Shown here: in pieces, positions 48,663 through 59,463 of the stretch | How positions within the stretch are numbered: position 1 is the stretch's first letter | Layout: each line of letters opens with the position of its first letter | NCBI GenBank assembly: GCA_963576565.1 | Contig: OY755044.1 | Span: 48,131,134 to 48,195,133, forward strand | Length of the DNA stretch: 64,000 nucleotides | Source: Aspidapion aeneum | Taxonomy: Eukaryota > Arthropoda > Insecta > Coleoptera > Brentidae | Direction of reading: 5' to 3' | Position numbers and translations under genes: made by a program | The notes under the pieces: model-generated | The model's database searches: none | What the model was told of the DNA's origin: nothing | The model's input: only the letters and a program-made list of their open reading frames with translations

Positions 48663-50227
48663 TTAAATACATAATTTATTAAAAAAACAGAATAACTGAA
48701 AAGTGGAGAAGACAGTTTTAAAGTTATTAATTAAATTCAAATGTGTAAAAATACTTAGATCTAGATCTCTTTTGTTTTGCTTCCCATTTGTTAAAAGCTG
48801 ATTCCTTAAGATAATCTCATTGGCATCACCTGCTTTATAGTCAAGGTTCATATCCTTTTCTGAAAATAAAAAAGTTGTAATTAGTAAAAATGCCCCTGTG
48901 AACAGTATTTAAATGTTATTATAGAAGATTTTTTTAGGAAAATTTGACCCGCTTATTATGTGTCTTACACAAAATATGAATAGTTCCATAAAAACTCCCA
49001 TCAATTCTCATGTGCCAAAATCATGAGAATTTACAAGATTTAATAGAAATTTTATGTTTGTGAAACATATCTTTTAAATCTGTTACTTTTGTGAATTGTG
49101 AAGAATCATAAACCAAACATATAGTACGTACTAACAAGATAAGATTGTATTGTTTTTTCCCAAGGTTTTTCCAGAATTGTGAACATTAACGTATTAACCG
49201 GTAATATGTTAATGATTGTGAACCAGTTTTTAGGCAGGATAGTTTTAAATCTTAAACTTATTTTAGTCTTAACTGTTTCTCTTTATCTTATCAAAGTAAC
49301 AGTAATAGGGATACTAGTAGTTATTAGTTAATTAAGTGGACTATATTTTTTATTACAAAAGGTACTTACAAAGTAGTTAAATATTTATAAAAAAGTAGCT
49401 AAAAATAATTGAATATAACTACTTGGAGAGAAAAAAAAGACTTTTGTAGGATGTCGCAGATTAGGTGTGCACTATATTGCGAACTTTACTTTTATTGGGG
49501 CTACAAGCTTAGACCAGTGGTGCATAGGAACCTTTCTGTTTACAAAATTATTTGCTATCATCTTGTGTAAAAATATACAGGGTTTTCCTTAAAAAACACC
49601 TATCTCCAATTAATCAAGGGCGCACCCAGGGGGGGGGGGGGCCCGGGGCCCGGGCCCCCCCAAGCCTTAGATTTTTAATATATTTTCTACATATTTGATG
49701 ATAAAACATGAAAAATACCTTAAAATTTGACATCAGGAGGCTTCGGGCCCCCCCCAACCCCAAGCTGTGGCGTAGTTGCGAAAAGACATGATGACCTTTT
49801 TTTTTTGTTTTTTGTTGGTCACCAGTTTTTTGAGGGGGCGCTTTGTACTGGTCGGCCTCCGCCACACATGATGACCTTTTTGTTTTGTTTTTTTTTTTTT
49901 TGGTCGCAAGTTTTTTGAGGGCGCGCTTTGTAGCTGTCGGGCCCCCCCCAAGACACATTCCTGGGTGCGCCACTGAATTAATAGTGATGTTAGCAATAAT
50001 GCTAACATAATCTAGTACACCCAGTATAAATTAAGAATAAATTTATGCAAAAAATTAGGACTTGGAAGATTGACAACAAGGACTAGGTAACCTTACAGCA
50101 AAATTTCAATAATTACTTATTTGTTTAATTGTATAATTCGATGCCATGTCATTTCAAAACCAAATTGCTACATACTAGGCTTACCTGCATTGTAAAGTAC
50201 ATCTTTTTTAGACCAAAAATCATCCAT
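48663..50227 (-). CDS. Small two-exon gene, unknown function
   Basis: Exon 1 (50,227-50,185, 43 nt) starts ATGGATGATTTTTGG and ends AATGCAG|GTAAGC, a strong donor. Exon 2 (48,859-48,663) follows TTTTATTTTCAG|AAAAGG. The split codon G|AA restores one open frame of 79 residues, starting MDDFWSKKDVLYNAEKD and ending NKLCI. The 1325-nt intron contains a MITE. A polyadenylation-type AATAAA overlaps the last codons, so the natural stop may lie earlier through another splice or the tail may be frameshifted. I recognise no domain; it is hydrophilic until the last ~20 residues. It lies in the same direction as p47, 0.66 kb upstream. Confidence 0.55.
49615..49975. mobile_element. 361-bp G-tract hAT-like MITE in the intron
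   Basis: TIRs are CAAGGGCGCACCCAG and CTGGGTGCGCCACTG, with long G- or C-runs just inside. AATTAAT flanks both sides (49,608-49,614 and 49,976-49,982), a 7-bp (possibly 8-bp) target duplication. The interior holds two diverged copies of a GATGACC/T-tract/GGTCGCAAGTTTTTTGAGGG module. The open frames over it are low-complexity and not genes. Confidence 0.8.
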
Positions 50228-50585
50228 TATGAAGCCTTATGAATTTTTCTTTGTTTACCGATAAATAACAAACACGAACAACTTTTTTTTATGAAATTTC
50301 ACAAAAATAACAACCAAAAGTAACAAAACACTCCTTTTAGGATGCCATTAAATTTTTTTGACTGTCACGTCACCTCAACAATCTGTGACGCAAGGCGATC
50401 AATAGTTTAAGCTATGCTGGTTGCCAGACCACTGCCAGATGTGTAGATTTCAACGTCAGCGCCATCTGTCTAATCACCGGTATATAAACTCCCGATTTAA
50501 ACTTAGGTTTAAAAGCCTCCATTAGAGAAAAACAGCTGCTTAATGTCGCACAGATCACAGAACTTTATACGTCACACAGAACTTA
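50228..50585. promoter_or_regulatory. Upstream region of the small gene
   Basis: Non-repetitive by eye, from the putative start codon up to the Harbinger element. It should contain that gene's promoter; no specific site is identifiable. Confidence 0.3.
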
Positions 50586-52160
50586 TGCCGTATTCCATTG
50601 GGGAAATGAGTGCAGCACTAGTGCACAAGTGGCTCGGTGTTTGCATTCCATTGACATGCACTTTTTCAGTTTTCGTATTCCATTGAGGAACTTATGAATT
50701 CAGTTTTGCACTGAGTGCGGCTTTTTTGACACCGGCTCTGAGGGCTCGTGCCGCACCGAAAACTTTTTCCCGCCATTAATTTTAAACGCTTATTATTGTC
50801 GTGGGACGTAAAAATGAGTGAAAATAAAGTTGTGAGCGATTTTTATTATTTTCTTCGCTGCAAAGTAGTAGCAGCGATGAAGATGAAGAAGAACAGTTCT
50901 GTGCAATAAAAACAATGAGAACGGAAACCCCATAAATAAAAAACTTGATTGAAAATGTGGTTTCCGATTTAACAACAAACAGGTAAGTAGATTTGTATGG
51001 ATTTGGTTGACTGGGGCCCTGGGGCTAATTTTCCGACAGTTGGGTTTTTCTGGCAGCTATTATAAGTAAAAATAAATGTATTTTTTAGTTCAAGAAACAC
51101 TTTCGGCTCGAGATGAGCACTGCAGAATTCCTCATAAATAAATTCAAGGAGTCTCAATTTTGTCCAAAAAAAGAACAAGGGGGACGAAACCCCATTACCG
51201 CTGAGGCACATGTCTTGTCATTTTTATGGTATGTTAAAACACCCTTACGTAGCTGTTAGGTTAGGTTATGTCCTTGTTGAATGGAAATTTGTTGAAAAAT
51301 ATTTTCTTCAAAAACTTTTTTGAACAATTTTCCTTATGAAAAAAATGACTTTCAAAGAAAATGTTTTTGAACAAAAAAATTTTAAGAAAATGTTTTCAAA
51401 CAATTTTTTGTTTGAAGGAAATGTTTTTAATTAATTTTCCTTTTCAAGAAAATGTTATTGAAGTATTAATATTACTTTCGAACAAATGAATTTTGAACAG
51501 CATGTTTTTGACCAAATTCCGCAAGGCAGGAAAGTTAGGTTTAGTTGAAAGAAACTTGTGAAAGATTATATATGTATACAAGGTGTTTCGAATCCTTATG
51601 TTCAAATTTTGGGAGCATAAAGTACACTTCTGGTTAGGTTTTTTTGAAAAACAAGCGCGAAATACAGATAACTACTCTATCTGTTGGTATACGAGCACAA
51701 GCCTGCATTCAACAAGGAGGTGGGCATTTTTAAAATATTCTTATTAACTTTTTTTAAATAAAATCATTATTTATTTATTTGACAAATTTTTATTGTTATC
51801 TTAGGATAATATTTATCGGCGTGTAACTTTGAAACAAGTAAAAATGGATATCGTCGTTGGCCTGATAAAACTACAGGTTGTGTGACATTTTTTTCAAAAA
51901 TCAGATTTTTGCATAATCAATTTGCCCTATTCATAATGGATATACTATAAAAAATTATTTGCAAAAAAATGTTATATTAACGTTGCTTAAAGCAAGAATA
52001 AAAAAGAATTTCTACAGCTCATAATGGCATACCACACGAGTGCAATTTTTCATTTTCCGCGTGTTCCATTGAAACTGCACTCGGTGCAAATTTTTGACAG
52101 CACCGTTTCAGTGTCAGTGCACCACCAGTGCTGCACTCATTTTCCCAATGGAATACGGCA
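50586..52160 (+). mobile_element. PIF/Harbinger transposon remnant
   Basis: TIRs of ~40 bp: TGCCGTATTCCATTGGGGAA at the left and TTTTCCCAATGGAATACGGCA at the right, with mirrored GAGTGCAGCAC(T/C)(A/G)GTG(C/G)… subterminal words. TTA and ATA flank the ends, close to the TWA duplication of this superfamily. Inside, 50,813-50,930 encodes an acidic N-terminus (SSSSDEDEEEQF), and 51,092-51,232 reads HFRLEMSTAEFLINKF … GRNPITAEAHVLSFLWY, matching the start of Harbinger transposases. The DDE catalytic part is absent, so this is an internally deleted copy. Confidence 0.8.
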
Positions 52161-52511
52161 ATAGATAAAGGATTTACGAGTCGTTAAATACCGAGATGAA
52201 TTCCATCAAAGGAGCATGCGCCAAAATTAACGTCAAAATGTCTAATTTAAATTATTGGCGCGAATACCGGGATTGGCGCGAGATCGAAGAGCTTAACGTA
52301 TAATAAAAAATTCAAGGTATAAAATAATGGTCAATTCTAATTTTTAGGTATGATTTTATGTAGGTACCGGGTGGTTTTTTATAACCGGAGCACTCAGCAA
52401 CTTTATCATTGAAAATAAAGGGCTATAATAAATTGTAGATTTTTTTTGGTTAATTATAATGATGATGAACTTTAAAAGCGAACATAATTTTTTTCTATCC
52501 GTCACCATGTA

Positions 52512-53370
52512 CAGGGTGTCCCAAATTCGATGTTTTTGGAGAGTTTCGGGTATTTCTAGAGGGGCTAAAAAAACCTGATCAACCTTTGCGACACTCAAAT
52601 TTCAAAAGAAGCTTAATGGTGAAAATCGCATTTTGATATAGCAAGCCGTTTTTAAACTACGGGGTGTTTTTAAAAAGTCTGCATTTTGAGAAGGGGTCTA
52701 TAACTTGTTTATTTATTAATATTTTTATTTCTGTGAAAACATTCTTTAGACACTTTTTTAAGAGGAATTCAACTGTTAAATTAAATTTCATTTGTCACGT
52801 TTAGTTTTTGAGATATCACATAAAATTAATTTTTCTTTATGGGATTAGTGGGATTTCTTTATATTTTTTTTTTTTTTTTATTTTTTATTTTTACCACATA
52901 TTATAGTTTGCTTAATGGGTTTAAAATATTTTAATATTATAAAATTATAAAAATAAAAAAATAATAAAGAGGCGATTAAAAAATAAGAATAAAGAAAACA
53001 ATAAAAAAAATTAAAAATTAAAATATTGAATGTGATACATCATTTTAAAGGAAATTTTAGAGAGAGTTTTAGAGTTATTCTGTAAGAAAATTAACAACTT
53101 TATGCAATATTTTAAAAACCAAAAGAGATAAATAAAAACCGTTGACATCTGTCAATTCTTCAAGAAAAGATCTATAAGAAAGCTATTTACACAAAAGCAA
53201 AATGCAGACAAAAACACTCCGTAGCTTAAAAACGGCTTGCTATATCTAAATGTAGTTTTCACCTTTAGGCTTCTCTTAAAATTTGAGCGTCGCAAAGGGG
53301 GCTCAGTTTTTTTCTTTCTCCCCTAGAAATATCCGACACCACAAAAAAACAACGAATTTGGGACACCCTG
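52512..53370. mobile_element. Family M1 MITE, complete copy (859 bp)
   Basis: Perfect ~18-bp terminal inverted repeats CAGGGTGTCCCAAATTCG, flanked by TA on both sides (52,510-52,511 and 53,371-53,372). Long inner inverted arms (AAACTACGGGGTG against CACTCCGTAGC, and others) make it a fold-back. The CAGGG terminus and TA target point to mariner-derived origin. There is no transposase. It is the reference copy for the fragments at 3064 and 7876. Confidence 0.88.
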
Positions 53371-53374
53371 TACA

Positions 53375-53648
53375 GGGTGTAAGATTCGTCTTTTCTTTTT
53401 GATTTTAAACATATACAATATCTATGTGTTGCGATTAATATTTTTTGAGGTATATGCAGTATTTCTTCTATATGCATTTCACGTTTATTTTGTTTTGCCA
53501 TGGGAGTATTGACAAATTTAAATACGCTAAATCTTAAAAAAAAATGTTTATCGTAGCATAGACATACAGTAGAACCCTGATGACAGTGTTTATTCAAATT
53601 AAATTGGGCACTAAATAATTTGTCACACAACTTGCACGTCACCGGCAT
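53375..53648 (-). pseudogene. Zinc-finger-like ORF fragment inside the 8-bp-TSD element
   Basis: The frame begins MPVTCKLCDKLF (ATG at 53,648-53,646). CKLC followed by a histidine pair in NKHCHQ suggests a C2H2-type finger with unusual H-x-H spacing, and CLCYDKH follows as a possible second half. The frame continues for ~91 codons until the MITE cuts it. It may be the remains of the DNA-binding N-terminus of the element's transposase or a captured exon; no catalytic domain is present. Confidence 0.4.
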
Positions 53649-53889
53649 TTTCACAGAACAAAAACGACGAATTTTCATCAAAAAGAACTGGGAATTATTA
53701 AAGTTTTGCTGTATAAAACAATACTGAAATATCTCTCAGTTGATTGGTTGGCAAAAGTGACAGATCAACGCTTGCGCACGTCTTGGAATTCATCTCGGTA
53801 TTTAACGACTCGTAAGGATTTGCGGCGCGGTTCAGTGAGTTTTTATACACTTGTGTTGGCCTTGATACACAGAACACCAAAATACGTCA

Positions 53890-54295
53890 ACACAGAACCT
53901 CAGAAGAGTTACACCAGAAGCGACAACATGACAGATAAAGCATTGCTCTTATGGGTATCGAATTCGTGACGTCACTTGACACTAACCCAATGTTTTACAC
54001 TGAGAGAAGAAGCACGAAACTTTACACGGAAAAAAAATTATATTAACCTTGTAAGACAAGAAAGTCGTAAATTATTTAATTTGAAAAGAAACGACTAGTT
54101 ATATCATATGTATGCTTTATTATAATATTAATCTAAGAATATATACAGAGGACTTTAAAATTTTTGATACATAAAAACAAATTAAATTTGGCTTAAAAAA
54201 GTTAAAAAGCTATAATAATTACGTCATACTAGCAGTTTGTATGCTTTATTATAGTTGATACTTAAATAATTACATACAGGGTGTCCGAAAAGTCC
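53890..54295. repeat. Repeat 'P', copy 2 (inverted partner of 46,109)
   Basis: Reverse-complement match to 46,109-46,514, ending CAGGGTGTCCGAAAAGTCC at 54,277-54,295. The two copies face each other across the gene island 7.4 kb apart. Confidence 0.75.
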
Positions 54296-54553
54296 TAATA
54301 TACACAATAACTCTTATAAAATTATGTTGATTAAAAAAAATGCATTACAAAGTTATTATTTGTCACAACTAATTTATTTCAGTTATTAATATTAGAATAT
54401 GTACAGGGCGTCCCCAAATTCTTATGTACACGCATATACAAATACAAAAAATGCATTTTTTTAAATAATACATACCTATTATATATAAAATTACATCTTT
54501 TTAAACTAATATAATATCTACTTATATAAAATGTCCAAGATTGAGTTCGGGTA

Positions 54554-54832
54554 AGGTATAAATGACCAAAAAATTTCGATTCAGATTCTGATTTTCTGGG
54601 AATTGCGCCTGCTTGGTCTCAATCTAAGATGTTAAAAAATGAGCCAAATCAATTAATATACAGGGTGGTTTAGTATGCTGATTTGATGATGTAAGTTATA
54701 AATGACAAAAATTGTTCGATTTAGATTCTGATTTTCTGGAAATTGCGCCTGCTTGGTCTGAAACTAAGATGTTAAAAAAATGGATCAAATTAATTAATGT
54801 ACAGGGTGGTTTAGTAGGCTGATTTGATAAAA
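54554..54832. repeat. Two tandem ~141-bp repeats
   Basis: The unit GTATAAATGACC… TCTGATTTTCTGGGAATTGC… AAGATGTTAAAAAATG… TACAGGGTGGTTTAGTATGC is repeated with ~10% differences (starts ~54,554 and ~54,695). It contains a CAGGGTGG end typical of mariner-derived MITEs. Confidence 0.7.
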
Positions 54833-56160
54833 AGTGTTAAGAGTAAAATACCCTTGTTTTAAAAGATATCGGAAAATGTAATTAAGAAGAGTTGTTTAGA
54901 TGCAAAAGTGTGAAAAATAAGAATCTGTCGTAACTTTTAATTATAAACAACTTTTCTTAATAAGCTTTTCTGATATCTGTTACTACTTTACTCTAGCAAT
55001 TTATTTTCCTCGTATTTTTAGTAAATAGTATACACAAAAAATACTGAATTTTTATACATTTTTTAAAAAACCTGTACTTTTAAAGCATTGTATTTTATTA
55101 ATTTTTAGTACAAAGAAACTACTTTTATTGTAAATATTGTAAGGACATTACTTCACTCACGTCTCATATTTACGGAATGAAATATTTGATCATTATATAA
55201 GGATCTTTTATTTTCCTTTTCATATCAGATGAGGATATTTCCAAGGATTATGAAACATTCCACATCAATTTAAAACTTGTAGTAGTAGTAGTGGTGGGGA
55301 GACCATTGTTTGGTCTAGCGACTAGGCACACGGCGCGCCCTTTTCGCAAACCCCGATTTGTCCGTACATCATATATCAAACTAATGCACGTGCCCCTTAG
55401 GATGCAAGTTTTCTTTCTCTAAGAGGACTTAATTTTGCCTGACACCTCTTTGTCGAGGGCAGGGATCTTTATACTGCGTAGCAAGTATACACAGTAGACC
55501 CACGCTTTTACACCCCTTCCAAAAGGTGGTCCTGCTACATGTTAGACCTGCATCTATCTAACATGGCTATCGTCCCAGCAGAACTTGGTTATAGACGATA
55601 GACTTCTTTCCTTTTCAGCGCAACAGCCGTGGTCGTCGTGGGTTGACTGTAGGAGATTTAGGTTAGGAATTTAAAACTAAATAAGATCATTCACATTCTT
55701 AAGCTTGACATTCCTCAGTGTACCTGTAAAATGTTGACTAGTGTCTGCCATCTAGTAGCAAGGACGGCAAACATCAACTTGTCAGTTTTTTTGTAAATAT
55801 TTTATTTTCACAGTAAAACATTTAATAGTTTTGTACTAAAATAAAGTGCTAAAAGCAACTGTTTAAAAATACTTTTAAAATGTTTTTTTGCCATTAACGC
55901 TGGCTGCACTTGGCATTCTTCAAAAACAAAATAAAACTTTTCGTTGTATTAAAAATAAAGTACTAAAATGGTGCATTTTTTGCACTTTTAAATAATATGC
56001 AAATTAGACAATACAAAAATTATAAAAATAATGCAAATCGTTGCCGATGCCAGCAGTTGCCAGAAGTTAAAGTACAATATTAGTAAAGTACCAGCAGGTC
56101 GATGTTTGCTGGGATCGTACTAGACCACTTTTCCATATAAGAATAAAGTCGAAACTGACG
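54833..56160. other. Non-coding stretch, no gene seen
   Basis: AT-rich sequence. 55,280-55,680 is more balanced in base composition (CGGCGCGCCCTTTTCGC, CAACAGCCGTGGTCGTCG) and may be a retroelement or SINE fragment, but I recognise no family and see no open frame or A/B boxes. Confidence 0.35.
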
Positions 56161-56219
56161 ATGACGGCCTGCCGCATGCAACTCGCGTTCGAATGAGAAA
56201 ACCGCGGAATCGATTATTG

Positions 56220-56460
56220 CCAAATTCCCGATTTTTTCGGGGAATCACCGGTAATATTCCGGTTTTAACGTACACTCGTACGTTACAACCGGAATATTAT
56301 AACGGAATTAGTAAAATATGGTACGTTATAACCGAAGTAGAAGGTAATTAGTCTCGTAATTGCTGGTAAAAAAAGAAGAGTATTTTGGTCAGACCAATGA
56401 AAAATGTACGTAATAACTGAAAGTGCGTTATAACCCAGGTCCGTTATAACCGGAGTACAC
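56220..56460. repeat. Tigger/pogo-like transposon fragment
   Basis: It ends CCGTTATAACCGGAGTACACTG and contains several GTACGTTATAACCG and AACCGGAATATTA words, which resemble the CAGTG…CCGGTTATAACG termini of Tigger elements. No transposase is seen. Confidence 0.4.
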
Positions 56461-57115
56461 TGTTACCTTAATTTTAGAAAATTTTTATCAAGAAAAATTT
56501 TATAAAAGGTTTCTCAGAAAATATCAAGTTTGCTTAAGAGTAAAGTACATACAGTTTCTCTTAAAAATAAAGCTATCATTGACTTCTATGCCCTACGTGT
56601 AGACCCGGCATGGGCCTAAATTGCCATTATATCAAGCTTTTATCGCAATTGGCCAAATACAAGTAAGAATTTAATGAACAAGATAGGGATAAAAATAAAA
56701 TTTCGGTTTGGTGAGTCCGGACACATGCAACATCGCAAAAATATTCTATTTGCTTGTCTTGGATAAAAAAGGGCAGTGGCGGCGCAAAATAAAAATTTTG
56801 AATTCCACTAGAATTTTTTTATCAACAATTTTCTGTTTGAATAATAAATAATTCATGAATACTTACTTGTGTATACTGTGTTTACAAAATTCTCTTCAGT
56901 AAAAAAAAAGAGTAAAAAGAATTTCTAAGCATGCAGTGCGTGGATGTATTAAAATTATTGTTTTCATCTTAGAACTTTACAAATGTTGTACCTTCCAGGT
57001 AAAATATTTTCTTTTTTTGAACAAGGGTCTTCTTCAACTCTTCTCTTCTTGGGTGGACTACAAGTTATGCTCGAGTCAGAGGAAATTTCGGAACTAAAAA
57101 TTTCAATTCGGAATG
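56461..57115. other. AT-rich stretch, no gene seen
   Basis: No supported coding region. A 65-codon frame on the minus strand (56,964-57,161) runs into the GC-rich fold-back and has no recognisable domain. Confidence 0.35.
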
Positions 57116-57508
57116 GGACAACTGGCGCCGGGCCAACTCGGCGCCGCCAACAGGGCGCCACGCCGGGCCTAATGGGCGCCGGACCAACTCAGCGCCGGAC
57201 TATTTTTTTTTCGATAAAATGTGCAGATAAAAAACAAAATAAATATGTTATTTATACAAAAATTTCAATCTATTAAGTCGAGTGTTGAAATTTGGTAGGT
57301 GTAGTGTTCTGCGACTTGAAACACCGCCAAGTTCCATATTCGATACATATCGATGCATAAATAAAAAAGTCCGCCACTTTGGATCCGCCATTTTAATTTT
57401 TTTAAGTTTGTTTTTTATCTGCACATTTGGCTCGGCGTCCAGTTGGCCCGGCGCCCAGTTGGCCTGCCGCCCAGTTGGTGGCGCCGAGTTGGCGGCGCCC
57501 AGTTGTCC
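57116..57508. mobile_element. GC-rich fold-back element of GGCGCC/AACTGG modules
   Basis: Left end GGACAACTGGCGCC… AACTCGGCGCCGCCAAC; right end GTTGGTGGCGCCGAGTTGG… CAGTTGTCC. Several GGCGCC-containing modules are repeated in each arm. Inner arms ATGTGCAGATAAAAAAC and GTTTTTTATCTGCACAT continue the inverted symmetry around an AT-rich core. Open frames over it arise from the repeats. Confidence 0.7.
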
Positions 57509-57959
57509 TAGACTGCAACACATTTCAGGGGTACGTTTTACCACCTTTCTTAAACGAAGTTTTTTGAAAAATGATAAGTTTAGACCATTTTATAGTGATT
57601 TCTTAAAAAAAAATTGCGGAAAATCGTTGATTTTGTTAAAAAATTTGAAATTGAAAAATTCTTAAAACCCCATTAAAACCCATACAAATTGCTACAAAAG
57701 AAGCATTTTCTCATTTCAAACTGAAACAAACCCTAACGTCTATCAGCTGCTAACAAAAACTTGAAATAACTAAGGTCACTGATCGAAATCGGGTCAGTTT
57801 TTTTGGTCCTTTTATGAAAATGAACAATTTTTAAAAAAGCATGAAATTCAAAACAAAATCAAGAAAATTATAATTCCTACATTTTTACAATTAAAAATTA
57901 GTTTAATTGAACATTATATCAATTTTTATTCCTTAAAACACTAAAAATTAATAATTATT
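57509..57959. other. AT-rich stretch, no gene seen
   Basis: No feature is supported between the GC-rich fold-back and the AACCGAACC repeats. Confidence 0.35.
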
Positions 57960-58467
57960 TACTTTTTTCTAATTTATCGAAGGTCTAACCGAACAAAACC
58001 AACCTGAACCGATCCGTATCGAAATGAACCAAATCAAACCGAATCTAACGGTTCGGTTTGGTTTGGTTCGATTTGGTTAAACTAAACCGTACCTAACTGA
58101 ATGTAGCTAAACCTAACCGAAACAAACTGAACCTAGCGGAACCTAACCAAACATAATCAAACTGAACCAAACCTAGCGAAAGAAAACTGAACCTAACCGA
58201 ACCGATTCGAAACGAACCGAACCAAACCAGACCGAATCTGGCTGAACCTAACCAAAACAAATTAAACCTAGCCGAACCTAACCAGACATAATCAAACTGA
58301 ACCAAACCGAACCGAACCAAGTCGAACCAACCAAACCAAACCAAACCGAACCGTTAGATTCGGTTTGGTTCGGTTCGATTTGGTTAAACTAAACCGAACC
58401 TAACCGAATATAGCTAAACCTAACCTAAACAATCCTAGCGGAACCTAACCGAACATAATCAAACTGA
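57960..58467. repeat. Diverged AACCGAACC/AACCTAACC repeats with inverted blocks
   Basis: Irregular runs of AACC(G/T/A)A words with two blocks in the opposite strand sense (GGTTCGGTTTGGTTTGG at ~58,050 and TTCGGTTTGGTTCGG at ~58,347). A ~300-bp segment is duplicated (58,048-58,175 against 58,347-58,475). The frame over it (FGLVWFGS-type on minus) is a repeat artefact. Confidence 0.75.
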
Positions 58468-59463
58468 ACCAACCTAACCCAACCTAACCCAACCTAACCC
58501 AACCTAACCCAACCTAACCCAACCTAACCCAACCTAACCCAACCTAACCCAACCTAACCCAACCTAACCCAACCTAACCCAACCTAACCCAACCTAACCC
58601 AACCTAACCCAACCTAACCCAACCTAACCCAACCTAACCCAACCTAACCCAACCTAACCAAACCTAACCCAACCTAACCCAACCTAACCCAACCTAACCC
58701 AACCTAACCCAACCTAACCCAACCTAACCCAACCTAACCCAACCTAACCCAACCTAACCCAACCTAACCCAACCTAACCCAACCTAACCCAACCTAACCC
58801 AACCTAACCCAACCTAACCCAACCTAACCCAACCTAACCCAACCTAACCCAACCTAACCCAACCTAACCCAACCTAACCCAACCTAACCCAACCTAACCC
58901 AACCCAACCTAACCCAACCTAACCCAACCTAACCCAACCTAACCCAACCTAACCCAACCTAACCCAACCTAACCCAACCTAACCCAACCTAACCCAACCT
59001 AACCCAACCTAACCCAACCTAACCCAACCTAACCCAACCTAACCCAACCTAACCCAACCTAACCCAACCTAACCCAACCTAACCCAACCTAACCCAACCT
59101 AACCCAACCTAACCCAACCTAACCCAACCTAACCCAACCTAACCCAACCTAACCCAACCTAACCCAACCTAACCCAACCTAACCCAACCTAACCCAACCT
59201 AACCCAACCTAACCCAACCTAACCCAACCTAACCCAACCCAACCTAACCCAACCTAACCCAACCTAACCCAACCTAACCCAACCTAACCCAACCTAACCC
59301 AACCTAACCCAACCTAAACCAACCTAACCCAACCTAACCCAACCTAACCCAACCTAACCCAACCTAACCCAACCTAACCCAACCTAACCCAACCTAACCC
59401 AACCTAACCCAACCTTACCCAACCTAACCCAACCTAACCCAACCTAACACAACCTAACCCAAC
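58468..59463. repeat. Telomere-like 10-bp satellite (CCTAACCCAA)n
   Basis: About 99 near-perfect copies of AACCTAACCC, which on the other strand is TTAGG joined to TTGGG. There are two 5-bp register slips (near 58,903 and 59,236) and only a handful of point variants (near 58,655, 59,313, 59,415 and 59,448). TTAGG is the usual arthropod telomere repeat. Here the array is internal, with retrotransposon sequence on one side and degenerate relatives on the other. Confidence 0.9.

Larger units (their letters stand above)
52176..53813. mobile_element. 1.64-kb DNA transposon with exact 8-bp target duplication
   Basis: The ends are perfect inverted repeats of at least 30 bp (starting ACGAGTCGTTAAATACCGAG). 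AAGGATTT flanks both sides (52,168-52,175 and 53,814-53,821). An 8-bp duplication fits hAT or P superfamilies. It contains a small zinc-finger-like frame on the minus strand and a nested mariner-like MITE (52,512-53,370); without the MITE it is ~0.78 kb. It begins seven bases after the Harbinger element ends. Confidence 0.85.

Noticed and set aside
49614..50008. Frames of 91-119 codons over the intron MITE
   Set aside because: They are low-complexity translations of G- and T-tracts in the MITE and overlap a better explained intron.
56983..57665. Frames of 97-127 codons over the GC-rich fold-back
   Set aside because: Most of the codons come from GGCGCC repeats; the pieces outside have no recognisable domain.
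58093..58344. 83-codon minus-strand frame rich in FGLVWFGS-type repeats
   Set aside because: It is a direct translation of the AACCGAACC repeats; there is no start context or domain.
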